Origin: an uncultured Bacilli bacterium
GTDB lineage: Bacteria; Bacillota_I; Bacilli_A; RF39; UBA660
DNA length: 42,641 bases
Direction: 5' to 3'
NCBI GenBank assembly: GCA_944363915.1
Contig: CALVVR010000009.1
Location: 1-42,641 of the forward strand
Shown: positions 1 to 7,718 of the stretch, in pieces
Layout of the letters: each line of letters starts with the position of its first letter
Position numbering within the stretch: position 1 is the first letter of the stretch
Program-made: the position numbers and the translations under genes
Notes under the pieces: model-generated
The model's database searches: none
Seen by the model: only the letters and a program-made list of their open reading frames with translations
What the model was told of the DNA's origin: nothing

Positions 1-61
1 CATCCTCCTAGATTAATTATACCAAATTTTGTATTTTTTAACTTATCTAGTCTTTATTATA

Positions 62-290
62 AGAGTCTTTCTTTAAAAATAAAAAGCTATTAATATTTAG
101 GAGTATATAAAATACGGTACCATCCTAAACAAATAGCTTTGTTTCTTAATTGAGATAACGGTTTTACCCGGAAATGTTTACATTTCACTAAAGAAGTAGA
201 TTTCATAGATATTTATCATTAGTTTCCATCAGCCACTAACTTTCTATTAATAAATCTTCTATTACTTAGTTTCTTTTTCGCTTTATGTGT
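62..290 (-). promoter_or_regulatory. T-box riboswitch leader, probable Ile specifier, for a gene off the left edge
   Basis: Read on the minus strand, the leader contains the T-box sequence AGGATGGTACCGTA (around 112-126). A terminator follows, with arms AAAGCTATT/AATAGCTTT and TTTAGGA/TCCTAAA and then a T-rich run. Upstream is a Stem I with an AGTA S-turn-like element and a specifier loop containing GAA-ATC. Aligned with the valS leader of this window (GAA-GTA), the specifier reads AUC, isoleucine. The gene served lies left of position 1: an AGGAGG ribosome site sits at 4-9, so its start codon is at or just beyond the edge. ileS is the natural candidate, but the gene itself is not visible. 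T-boxes sense uncharged tRNA and permit read-through when it is scarce. The leader is clear; the amino acid is less certain. Confidence 0.85.
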
Positions 291-293
291 CTA

Positions 294-322
294 ATTTTAT
301 CATTTTATTCTTTAAATGTCAA
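294..322 (-). promoter_or_regulatory. Housekeeping promoter of the T-box leader
   Basis: Minus strand TTGACA (317-322), 17 bp spacer, TAAAAT (294-299). Transcription would begin near 287, just before Stem I of the T-box. Confidence 0.75.
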
Positions 323-387
323 TTATTATGTTGGTTAAATATTAATTGCCATTTTGAGCGATATATTAATATAAAATTTATAAAATG

Positions 388-1248
388 TTAAACTTGGGGT
401 TCCATATGAATATAAACATATTTTATTTTTTCATCCTTTTTCTTTAGATTATCTTCTAGATCATCAATAATATCGTGTGCTTCTTTCAACAAAATATGAT
501 CTTTCATTATAATATTAGCTAACAGTTTATAATATGGTCCATATCTTAAAATATGAAGTTCTCTAACAGAGATTATACCATCAAAAGATAAAATCATTTT
601 TTTGATTTCATCAAGATATTGTTTGTCAACAATTTGTTCTTCTAATAACATACTTATATTATCCATTAAAACACGATATCCAGTATAAATAATTAAAATA
701 GCTATTATTATCGTCCCGACTAAATCAGCATATTTAAAAAATGGAATAGTTTTTGAAAATTGCATTAAAATAATTGATATTAAAACAAAAATTGAACTAT
801 AAACATCAGTACGACTTTCTTTCCCAGATGCAATTAAAATACTGTTACCATAAGCTATTCCTTTTTTATAAATATAACTAGATACAATAAATTTGGAAAC
901 TATTGTAAAAATACTAACAAAAACAACTAATAAACTTGGAATGGTTATTTCTTTATTAAATACTTCATTAATAAGACCTAATCCCAGAATAATTATAATA
1001 ACACCAATAACCATACTAGTAATATATTCAGTTTTCCCATGCCCAAATGGGTGTTCTTGATCTGCTGGTTTTAGCGCTAATTTATTACCTAAAATAGCTA
1101 TTATATCGGTTGATAAATCGCTAAAAGAATGTATTCCATCAGCAATTAATGCACTACTTTTACCAATAATTCCAAAAATTAATTTTATTGTAGATAAAAA
1201 GATATTGGTTATTGAACTAACCAATAATACTTTTGTAATTTTATTCAT
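388..1248 (-). CDS. Cation diffusion facilitator (CDF) family metal transporter
   Basis: A 286-residue inner-membrane antiporter that would export a divalent metal (Zn, Mn, Fe or Co) in exchange for protons. The first helices contain the CDF signature around residues 33-48 with H40-x3-D44, and the loop motif HPFGHGKTEY is at 66-75. Hydrophobic segments fill the first 190 residues, and a ferredoxin-like cytoplasmic C-terminal domain ends in HMEP. In the fifth helix the metal-site pair is E144-x3-D148, where zinc transporters usually have HxxxD, so metal choice is open. The ATG has a good site (aaggtgat) that overlaps the polA stop region, so the gene is probably co-transcribed behind polA. The family call is firm; the substrate is not known. 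Confidence 0.9.
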   Translation of the reverse strand: MNKITKVLLVSSITNIFLSTIKLIFGIIGKSSALIADGIHSFSDLSTDIIAILGNKLALKPADQEHPFGHGKTEYITSMVIGVIIIILGLGLINEVFNKEITIPSLLVVFVSIFTIVSKFIVSSYIYKKGIAYGNSILIASGKESRTDVYSSIFVLISIILMQFSKTIPFFKYADLVGTIIIAILIIYTGYRVLMDNISMLLEEQIVDKQYLDEIKKMILSFDGIISVRELHILRYGPYYKLLANIIMKDHILLKEAHDIIDDLEDNLKKKDEKIKYVYIHMEPQV

Positions 1249-1259
1249 TTTCTATCACC

Positions 1260-3827
1260 TTATTTTGCTTCATACCAATTATTACCATATTCAATATCAA
1301 TTTTCAAAGGAACCTTTAGTTTGCATATATTTTCCATTACATCTTTCATGATTGTAGTTATTATCTCTTGTTCTTCTTTTAAGCAATCAAAAACTAACTC
1401 ATCATGAACTTGAATAATCATTTTTGATTTTAAATGACTTTCTTTTATTTTTTTATGTATTTCTACCATTGCTTTTTTTATTATATCTGCACTAGTTCCT
1501 TGAATTGGTGTATTCAAGGCCATTCTTTCACCTGATTGCCTAATCATATAATTAGTGTTTTTTAATTCATCAATCTTTCTTTTCCGATTAAATAATGTTT
1601 TAGCATATCCACATTCATACGCTTGTTTAATCGCATTATCCATATACTCTTTAATTCCAGGATATGTTTTTAAATACTCATCAATAAAATTTTTAGCATC
1701 TTTATTAGAAATATTTAAGTTTTCTGATAGGCCAAAGCTACTTATGCCATAAATTATTCCAAAATTAACAGCTTTAGCAATTCTTCGCATTTCTTTAGTA
1801 ACTAAACTTTGATCAACTTTAAAGATATCACTAGCTGTTTTACTGTGGATATCTAAATCATTTTTAAAAGCGTCAATTAATGTTTCTACATTGGCTATAT
1901 GCGCTAAAATGCGAAGTTCGATTTGTGAATAATCACCACTTATAATAATTGAATCTTTAGATGGAACAAAAGCTTTTCTAATCAATCTGCCATATTCAGT
2001 TCTAACAGGAATATTTTGTAAATTTGGTTCAATACTAGATAATCTACCAGTTCTTGTTAAAGTTTGGGTATAAATAGTATGGATTTTCCCATCTTCCATA
2101 ACAGCATTGATTAAACCTTCGATATAAGTGGTATATAATTTAGTTAGCATACGATATTCAATAATTAAATCTATGATTGGATGTTTTCCACTTAATTTAT
2201 TTAAGACATCAATTGCCGTGGAATAACCTGTTTTCCCTTTTTTACCATGAGGTAAATTTAACTTTTCAAATAGTACTTCACCTAATTGATTAGGCGATGA
2301 TATATTAAATTCACAACCAGCTTGGTTATAAATATCTTTACTTAATAATTCTAATTTTATTTTTATATCTTCGCCCATCTCTTTTAAAATATTTTTATCG
2401 ACATAAACACCATCATATTCCATATCACCTAAAACATAGACCAAAGGCATTTCAATATCATGATAAAGTTCTAATAATTCTTCTTCTTTTATTTTATTTA
2501 AAGTTTCTTCTTTTTTTTCATAAATAAATTTAGCTTTACTAACAACAATATTAGCTACATCTAAAGGTATAGTTTTATTAGATTTACCAAATGAAGTTTC
2601 ATAAAAAGGAATATTATAATTAAACTGATTAGCTAAATAAGCTATATCTTCTTTAGTATTATATTCTAACAAAGAAGCTGCAATCATTAAATCATCATTT
2701 ACATTATCTAAATTTAAATTATGCCACTTTAAAGCAACGTAAGCTTTTTTTAAATCATAGCTAGTAATATTAATATTTTTTAAAAAATCTAAATTAGTTA
2801 ATTTTTCAAAGGGAATGTAATAGGCAATATCATTATTATATAAACCAAGGCCAATAATTGGAGATGTGTGATAATTAGTACCTAATATTTCTAAATATAA
2901 GGCACATTCTTTATCTATTTTTATTTTATTGATATCTTCAATTATTGTGACATTTAATTTTTCTTCTTTTTTTGTTTCTTTTTTTAAAAATGAGAAAAAT
3001 TCTAATTCTTCATAAATATCGTTTAATTTATCGGTTTTACCTAAATATTTTAAATCTTCAATTTTAAAATCTAGTGGCACTTTTTTATAAATAGTGGCTA
3101 TTTCATAACTCATATAAGCATTTTCTTTATCAGCCAATAATTTTTCTTTAGTTTTTCCTGTTATTTTGTCGATATTTTCATAGATTCCATCTAAGGTTTT
3201 ATATTCTTGTAATAGTTTTAAAGCTGTTTTTTCGCCTATTCCTTTAACACCTGGTATATTATCTGAACTATCACCCATCAATGCTTTTAAATCAATAATA
3301 TTAATAGGTTTTATTCCATATTCTTCTATAAAAGTTTTTTCATTATAACGAATATATTCTTTTTGTTTTAATAACTTTATATCAATATCATGACTAATTA
3401 ACTGTAATAAATCTCTATCACTACTAATAATTGTTCCAATAAAATTAGGATCTTCATTACAATACTCAGCAAATGTTCCTATAATATCATCTGCTTCATA
3501 ATTATCTATTTCAAAATACTTAATTCCCATTGCATTTAATAATTCTTTAGCTTTAGGAAATTGTATTTTTAATTCGTTAGGCGTTTCAATTCTTCCTTGT
3601 TTGTAAAAATCATATTTATCATGTCTAAATGTTTTTCCTTTATCAAATGCCACCATTATATATGTTGGCTTTTCTTCTTCGATAATTTTATTCATCATAT
3701 TAGTAAATCCATATAAAGCATTAGTAGGAAAACCCTTACTATTTTTCATTAAGTTGCCATTATAAGCAGTGGCATAATAGCTTCTAAATAATAGATTATT
3801 GCCATCAACTAAGATTATTTTTTCCAT
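1260..3827 (-). CDS. polA: DNA polymerase I
   Basis: Family A polymerase, 855 residues, for Okazaki-primer removal and repair synthesis. The 5'-3' nuclease domain occupies about residues 1-290, with NYEADDIIG near 112 and the helix-hairpin-helix GVKGIGEKTALKLL near 195. The middle exonuclease-like domain lacks the DxE of exo motif I (YLEILG stands there), so proofreading is probably inactive as in Bacillus PolA. The C-terminal polymerase has motif A (GDYSQIELRILAH), motif B (K-x3-NFGIIYG) and motif C (QVHDELVFD). The chosen ATG follows gaaggtgatt by four bases. An in-frame TTG five codons upstream lies inside that ribosome site and is less likely. The CDF transporter follows in the same operon. 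Confidence 0.97.
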   Translation of the reverse strand: MEKIILVDGNNLLFRSYYATAYNGNLMKNSKGFPTNALYGFTNMMNKIIEEEKPTYIMVAFDKGKTFRHDKYDFYKQGRIETPNELKIQFPKAKELLNAMGIKYFEIDNYEADDIIGTFAEYCNEDPNFIGTIISSDRDLLQLISHDIDIKLLKQKEYIRYNEKTFIEEYGIKPINIIDLKALMGDSSDNIPGVKGIGEKTALKLLQEYKTLDGIYENIDKITGKTKEKLLADKENAYMSYEIATIYKKVPLDFKIEDLKYLGKTDKLNDIYEELEFFSFLKKETKKEEKLNVTIIEDINKIKIDKECALYLEILGTNYHTSPIIGLGLYNNDIAYYIPFEKLTNLDFLKNINITSYDLKKAYVALKWHNLNLDNVNDDLMIAASLLEYNTKEDIAYLANQFNYNIPFYETSFGKSNKTIPLDVANIVVSKAKFIYEKKEETLNKIKEEELLELYHDIEMPLVYVLGDMEYDGVYVDKNILKEMGEDIKIKLELLSKDIYNQAGCEFNISSPNQLGEVLFEKLNLPHGKKGKTGYSTAIDVLNKLSGKHPIIDLIIEYRMLTKLYTTYIEGLINAVMEDGKIHTIYTQTLTRTGRLSSIEPNLQNIPVRTEYGRLIRKAFVPSKDSIIISGDYSQIELRILAHIANVETLIDAFKNDLDIHSKTASDIFKVDQSLVTKEMRRIAKAVNFGIIYGISSFGLSENLNISNKDAKNFIDEYLKTYPGIKEYMDNAIKQAYECGYAKTLFNRKRKIDELKNTNYMIRQSGERMALNTPIQGTSADIIKKAMVEIHKKIKESHLKSKMIIQVHDELVFDCLKEEQEIITTIMKDVMENICKLKVPLKIDIEYGNNWYEAK

Positions 3828-3959
3828 GTTAATCACCTTCAATTATTATATCATAGATAAATTATAAAATTAAAATAATATTGCTTATCTTTCTTTTTTA
3901 CACAAAATGTGATATATTATTAATGACTAATATTGAGATAGGTCTAGGGAGGAGTACGT

Positions 3960-4481
3960 ATGAAAAAGCTATTATTAATTATGTTATGTTGTCTTTGCTT
4001 ATCAGGATGCACATCTAATAATAATGAAACACCAGATAATAATCAAACAAATGGAAATGAAAATAATAATTCAACAACTAATAATAATGAAAGCACTGAT
4101 TATTCTATAAATAAAGCTTTTATATTTGATGATTTAGAAATTACAATTAGTGATGACTATAGTTTTGATACAATCGATAATATGTTTTCTGAATATGATA
4201 ATCAAGTTGTAATTAAAGTTCCTGTAACCGTTAAGAATTTAAAAGATGAAACTCATAGTCTAAATATGTTTTATTACAGTTTTTTTGGCTCTCAAGGTAC
4301 TGAATTAAATACTGTAGCTTCATATTTTGATGATTCAATCGATTTTGCTGGTGATTTAAGGAAAGATGCATCATACACAAAATATTTCTACATATTATAT
4401 GATGGCGATGGAACATATACTATCGAATTTGATGACTGGACTGACAAAATATCAATCGACATAGAAGTAACTAGACAATAA
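3960..4481 (+). CDS. Secreted lipoprotein with DUF4352-like Ig domain
   Basis: A 173-residue exported protein. Residues 1-17 form a lipoprotein signal peptide ending in the lipobox LSGC (Cys17), which would be lipidated and anchored to the outer face of the membrane. An Asn/Thr-rich linker runs to about residue 45. The remainder is a beta-rich domain (residues 52-172) resembling DUF4352-type immunoglobulin-like domains: a short exposed segment, a DNQVVIKVPVTVKN strand and a terminal IEFDDW strand. No catalytic motif is visible. It has its own strong ribosome site (gggaggag) and a terminator immediately after the stop, so it is monocistronic. The lipoprotein call is firm, the domain call moderate, the function unknown. 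Confidence 0.75.
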   Translation: MKKLLLIMLCCLCLSGCTSNNNETPDNNQTNGNENNNSTTNNNESTDYSINKAFIFDDLEITISDDYSFDTIDNMFSEYDNQVVIKVPVTVKNLKDETHSLNMFYYSFFGSQGTELNTVASYFDDSIDFAGDLRKDASYTKYFYILYDGDGTYTIEFDDWTDKISIDIEVTRQ

Positions 4482-4504
4482 AAGCAGAATTAATTCTGCT
4501 TTTT
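4480..4504 (+). terminator. Intrinsic terminator of the lipoprotein gene
   Basis: A perfect 24-base palindrome, AAAAGCAGAATT/AATTCTGCTTTT, starts at the stop codon and runs into a T-rich tract. It could work in both directions and so also end the tRNA-Ala transcript. Confidence 0.85.
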
Positions 4505-4548
4505 ATTATATAAGAAAGTCCTTATAAAATAAGGACTAATAATCAACT

Positions 4549-4625
4549 TGGTGGAGAATAGGGGATTCGAACCCCTGACCCTCTGCGTGCAAGGCAGATG
4601 CTCTAGCCAGCTGAGCTAATTCCCC
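4549..4625 (-). tRNA. tRNA-Ala (anticodon TGC)
   Basis: Complete cloverleaf on the minus strand. The acceptor GGGGAAT pairs with ATTCTCC (one G-T), the anticodon loop CTTGCAC holds TGC, and the T-loop is TTCGAAT. The discriminator is A and the CCA end is encoded (4549-4551). Confidence 0.97.
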
Positions 4626-4635
4626 AAGTACCCAT

Positions 4636-4667
4636 ATAATATAACATATTATTATATGAGTTGTCAA
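4636..4667 (-). promoter_or_regulatory. Promoter of tRNA-Ala
   Basis: Minus strand TTGACA (4662-4667) followed 17-20 bp later by an AT-rich TTATATTAT region (-10), ending about 10 bp before the tRNA 5' end. Confidence 0.65.
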
Positions 4668-4706
4668 TAATTTTTTTGAATATTTCTAACTATTTTTTTG
4701 ACAAAA

Positions 4707-5033
4707 TTAATATATTTTAGCACCATTTTCTACTTTTTCATCTAAATTTAATAAAACAACTCCACCTTCAGTATCAGCACCTAAAACTCTTACTTCACTT
4801 TTAACTTGTGATATTTTAATTGGTTCGAAATTAATAACTGCTATAACTTGTTTGCCTATTAAATCTTCTGGTTGATATAAATCAGTTATTTGTGCTGAAG
4901 AATTTTTCACACCAAATTCTCCAAAATCTATTTTTAATTTATAAGCAGGACTTCTTGCACCTTTATTAATACTTGCATCAACTATTGTCCCTACTCTAAT
5001 ATCTATTTTATTAAAATCTTCTAAAGTTATCAT
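4707..5033 (-). CDS. csaA: CsaA-like tRNA-binding-domain protein
   Basis: A 108-residue protein made of a single OB-fold tRNA-binding domain, as in the MetRS C-terminus and Bacillus CsaA, a homodimer described as a secretion chaperone. Visible family features are DFNKIDIRVGTIVDA near the N-terminus, SPAYKLKIDFG in the middle, SSAQI, and VINFEPIKI followed by a conserved SEVRVLGA stretch. The length matches CsaA (about 110). The ATG at 5033 has the site aaggagg and was preferred over an upstream in-frame ATG that lacks one. It begins 10 bases after the XRE regulator, so the two are probably one transcript. Whether it binds tRNA or unfolded proteins cannot be read from the sequence. Confidence 0.85.
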   Translation of the reverse strand: MITLEDFNKIDIRVGTIVDASINKGARSPAYKLKIDFGEFGVKNSSAQITDLYQPEDLIGKQVIAVINFEPIKISQVKSEVRVLGADTEGGVVLLNLDEKVENGAKIY

Positions 5034-5043
5034 AAATCCTCCT

Positions 5044-5604
5044 TTATTCACAAAATCCATTTAAATCACTAAAATAAGCTTCTATTTTTTCAGAACTTGA
5101 ATTTAAATCAGAAAAATCAATTAAATTTTTAATATCTTTTTGTATTTCTTCATCACAATTTGAACAATTAAAATAACCATCATTTGCTATTGATATCATA
5201 TAGTCTTTATCGGATACTGAACAATTTAATGTCAATTCAGTAGATGTTTCTTCTTTAGTAGTATCTCTTAAAGTAGTAAAAAGAACAACTGCAACAATCA
5301 TAAATATACAATATATTATAAATAATATACCAATAAATTTTAATATTGTAATAATAATTCCCGCTAATTTTTCAACATTACTTACTTTAGTTACTAGTGT
5401 TTTTTCAATATCATTATCAACTAATTCGTCTAAACTTATTTGAAATATTTCTGATAAAATTTTAGCTTGTTTTATATCAGGAGCTGTTTCATTAAGTTCC
5501 CACTTTGATATAGTTTGCCTTGTAACATTTAACTTTTCCGCTAATTGTTCTTGTGATAATCCAATTTTTTTTCTTAATTCAAATATTTTTTTACCTAAAT
5601 CCAT
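5044..5604 (-). CDS. XRE-family transcriptional regulator with a C-terminal membrane segment
   Basis: A 186-residue protein. Residues 1-65 are a lambda-repressor-type helix-turn-helix (LSQEQLAEKLNVTRQTISKWE). A single hydrophobic helix at about 85-112 follows, then an extra-membrane tail of about 70 residues with two closely spaced Cys (CSNCDEE). This makes it a membrane-tethered DNA-binding protein, a layout common in Bacillota; its signal and targets are unknown. The ATG at 5604 has the site aaaggagaga. A TATACT -10 box with a TG extension lies at 5626-5631 on the minus strand, with a weak TCGACT -35. Autoregulation is plausible but not shown. csaA follows directly. Confidence 0.8.
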   Translation of the reverse strand: MDLGKKIFELRKKIGLSQEQLAEKLNVTRQTISKWELNETAPDIKQAKILSEIFQISLDELVDNDIEKTLVTKVSNVEKLAGIIITILKFIGILFIIYCIFMIVAVVLFTTLRDTTKEETSTELTLNCSVSDKDYMISIANDGYFNCSNCDEEIQKDIKNLIDFSDLNSSSEKIEAYFSDLNGFCE

Positions 5605-5701
5605 AATTATCTCTCCTTTAAAAAAAGTATACATATTTAAATAAAAAAAGTCGAGCAAAATTAATTGGAAAATTCGCAATTTTTCTTAACATTATAATAT
5701 T

Positions 5702-6526
5702 TTACTTGGTCTCAATCAAGGTATCAGTCAACTCAATATAATTTTGTGAAGTTACTATCGACTTTCCTAATTCATTTTCAATTTCCGACCTTGCTTTATT
5801 TAATACATTACCAGCTTTAGTAATATCTTTTTTTAATTGTTTAACTCCTTGACTATTATTATTTTTATGAAATTCAACTGCTGTAGCCTCACCTAGATTA
5901 GTTAAAGCTAATTCAATATTAGTCATTGAATCTCTTAAATTTTGACTTTCATGTAATCCTTTGATACTTTTATATTCTTTAGCATCTATTCCAAAACCGG
6001 TTTTATAAATTTCATTAGTTAAAATAGCATAATCTCTTCCTACTTTTGCTCCTCTTTCTTTCCATTCATCAGTTAAATTATGCCTTGTTATAATACCTCT
6101 TTCTCTTTGCTCAATCCAAGATTTAGAATAACCTTTTTTTTCATAAATTTGTTTCATTCTATCCATAGCAAGTTCAGGATTATTAATTTCTTCAATTCTT
6201 TCACTACCAACTTTAGCTAACCATCTTTTAAATGGTTCTGCTTTAGGTGATGGTATTGATTGAATAATACGTAATATCCCTTCAGTATCAGACATTTGAA
6301 TTTTTCTCTTTTTGCCATCTATAGCCATCATTTCTAGTAGGGTACAAATTGTACCCCAGTTATTTTGAATTTCTGTATCTCTTAATTTTAATTTCTTTAT
6401 ATATTGTTTTGGATCTTTAGAATCAGTAAGTGCGTATACTACATCTAAAATACTAAAGTACCATTTATTATTTTGCCAAGTTTTTCTAATTTCTTTTTCT
6501 TCGAAAAGCGCTAATTTATTTTCCAT
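5702..6526 (-). CDS. Bro-N domain protein, phage antirepressor/DinD-like
   Basis: A 274-residue protein. The N-terminal ~100 residues match the Bro-N (BRO family) fold found in phage antirepressors: IRKTWQNNKWYFSILDVVYALT, then a DTEGILRIIQSIPSPKAEPFKRWL segment. The C-terminal half, with YEKKGYSKSWIEQRERGI, RDYAILTNEIYKTGFG and a helical end, resembles DinD/antirepressor C-terminal regions. Its start overlaps the end of the upstream XRE gene by 11 bases, so the two are translationally linked. Such pairs occur in prophages and in toxin-antitoxin-like modules. No integrase or structural phage gene is near, so this is either a remnant or a stand-alone module. Domain call good, role uncertain. 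Confidence 0.75.
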   Translation of the reverse strand: MENKLALFEEKEIRKTWQNNKWYFSILDVVYALTDSKDPKQYIKKLKLRDTEIQNNWGTICTLLEMMAIDGKKRKIQMSDTEGILRIIQSIPSPKAEPFKRWLAKVGSERIEEINNPELAMDRMKQIYEKKGYSKSWIEQRERGIITRHNLTDEWKERGAKVGRDYAILTNEIYKTGFGIDAKEYKSIKGLHESQNLRDSMTNIELALTNLGEATAVEFHKNNNSQGVKQLKKDITKAGNVLNKARSEIENELGKSIVTSQNYIELTDTLIETK

Positions 6527-6770
6527 TTTTCTCCTCCTTTATTTTTGTAATTGATAAAGTATAACCGAATGGTTCTAATATTTTAATTAGTGTATTTATT
6601 TGTGGATGTTTTTTTCTATTTTCAATAACTGCAATCATTTCTCTTACTACACCAGACTCATTAGCCATTTGTTGTTGACTAATTCCTAGCTCATTTCTTA
6701 GTTTTATAAAATCACATATCAAATTATATTCTAAATCCATAATTCTTTTTTCGTTTATCATTTTATCCAT
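6516..6770 (-). CDS. Small XRE-type helix-turn-helix protein (antitoxin-like)
   Basis: An 84-residue protein with a helix-turn-helix at about residues 20-50 (LGISQQQMANESGVVREMIAVIE) and a short tail (PFGYTLSITKIKEE). This resembles HigA-type antitoxins and prophage Cro-like proteins. The ATG at 6770 follows aaaggtgag; a GTG three codons upstream falls inside that site. It overlaps the Bro-N gene by 11 bases and is the first gene of the pair, consistent with an autorepressor that also neutralises or controls its partner. The gene lies next to the 3' end of tRNA-Arg, a common integration side, but I found no repeated tRNA end. Confidence 0.75.
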   Translation of the reverse strand: MDKMINEKRIMDLEYNLICDFIKLRNELGISQQQMANESGVVREMIAVIENRKKHPQINTLIKILEPFGYTLSITKIKEEKNGK

Positions 6771-6835
6771 TTGTCTCACCTTTTTAAATTATATAGCATC
6801 TTATCTTTGTAGTCAATAAGTTACAACAAAATTTA

Positions 6836-6858
6836 TAATAAAACTCGAATATTCGAGT
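6836..6858 (-). terminator. Terminator downstream of tRNA-Arg
   Basis: Perfect palindrome ACTCGAAT/ATTCGAGT (6843-6858) followed on the minus strand by TTTTATT. It sits 11 bases after the tRNA CCA end. Confidence 0.7.
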
Positions 6859-6869
6859 AATAATTAATC

Positions 6870-6945
6870 TGGTGCCCACGCTAGGAGTCGAACCTACGAT
6901 CATTCCCTTCGGAGGGGAATATTCTATCCATTGAACTACGTGGAC
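6870..6945 (-). tRNA. tRNA-Arg (anticodon CCG)
   Basis: Cloverleaf on the minus strand. The acceptor GTCCACG pairs with CGTGGGC, the anticodon arm TTCCC-CTCCGAA-GGGAA gives CCG, and the T-loop TTCGACT is present. The discriminator is A and the CCA is encoded (6870-6872). A TATAAT box lies upstream at 6954-6959. CGG should be a rare codon in so AT-rich a genome. Confidence 0.95.
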
Positions 6946-6964
6946 ATATTTATATTATAACAAA

Positions 6965-7008
6965 TATAAAAACAAGAAGCTAGTTTTTAACTAATTTTTT
7001 ACTAGCTT
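6965..7008 (-). terminator. Terminator overlapping the end of the kinase-like gene
   Basis: Arms AAGCTAGT/ACTAGCTT (6977-6984 and 7001-7008) with the stop codon inside the hairpin, followed on the minus strand by CTTGTTTTT. The T-run lies immediately upstream of the tRNA-Arg promoter. Confidence 0.65.
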
Positions 7009-7684
7009 CTTCGATTGTCTTTATCTCACATCCAAAATAGTTATTTAATCGTTCTAATAAAATTTTTAAAACATAGCTTGGATTAACTAACAAATCTTTA
7101 TCTTGTCTAAAATCTTTTATTTCTGGAATTGTTTTAATAAAATCTAAAATCGATTTTGTAAACATTTTGTCATACATGTCATATAAAATATTTTTCATAT
7201 TAATATTAAAACTACCATTGATGTCACCTTCGCTTTTTTTATAATCCATCGTATCAATAAAATAAAATCTTCCTTTATTATACAACATATTAACCGGGCA
7301 AACATCAAATACAGTAATACCATAACTAGATAATTTTTTAGTTGCTATTATTAGATCATCCAAAGCTTTTATAAGATTTAAAATATTTATATTATATAAT
7401 CCTTTCTTTACATTTTTACCATTTACATAATGCATTAAAACACCAACTATTTGTTCTTTTATATAGACAAGATTCTGAACAAAAATATAATTAGGTATAT
7501 TAATATCTTTAAATTTCAATATATCCTCTTTAGATTTAGGCGTATAATATGGGCCACATAAATGTTTTAAAACAATACCTTTATCAAGCTTATAGCAGTA
7601 TCCTTCTGAACCTAAACCAATAAACTGTAAGTTTTTAATAAAACTATTAAAATGTTCTTCATTTTTAAAATGTAAATCTACCAT
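6980..7684 (-). CDS. Protein-kinase-fold protein of unknown substrate
   Basis: A 234-residue protein with the outline of a small kinase or aminoglycoside-phosphotransferase fold. It has a glycine-rich loop GLGSEG (23-28), a likely ATP lysine at K40 (IVLK), a catalytic-loop-like DVCPVNM (D127, N132) and a metal-site aspartate in FIDTMD (D144, in the DFG position). Family members phosphorylate small molecules or proteins; nothing here fixes the substrate. The ATG at 7684 follows ggtgat. Upstream in-frame starts would overlap uvrC and lack a site. It follows uvrC by about 35 bases on the same strand and ends in a terminator. The fold call is moderate, the function unknown. Confidence 0.6.
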   Translation of the reverse strand: MVDLHFKNEEHFNSFIKNLQFIGLGSEGYCYKLDKGIVLKHLCGPYYTPKSKEDILKFKDINIPNYIFVQNLVYIKEQIVGVLMHYVNGKNVKKGLYNINILNLIKALDDLIIATKKLSSYGITVFDVCPVNMLYNKGRFYFIDTMDYKKSEGDINGSFNINMKNILYDMYDKMFTKSILDFIKTIPEIKDFRQDKDLLVNPSYVLKILLERLNNYFGCEIKTIEEASKKLVKN

Positions 7685-7718
7685 AAAATCACCGGCTATA
7701 TATAATATCAAAAATAAA

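Noticed and set aside
6843-6858. Palindrome ACTCGAATATTCGAGT as an operator or att site
   Set aside because: It is directly followed by a T-run after tRNA-Arg, so a terminator explains it better; no second copy was noticed.
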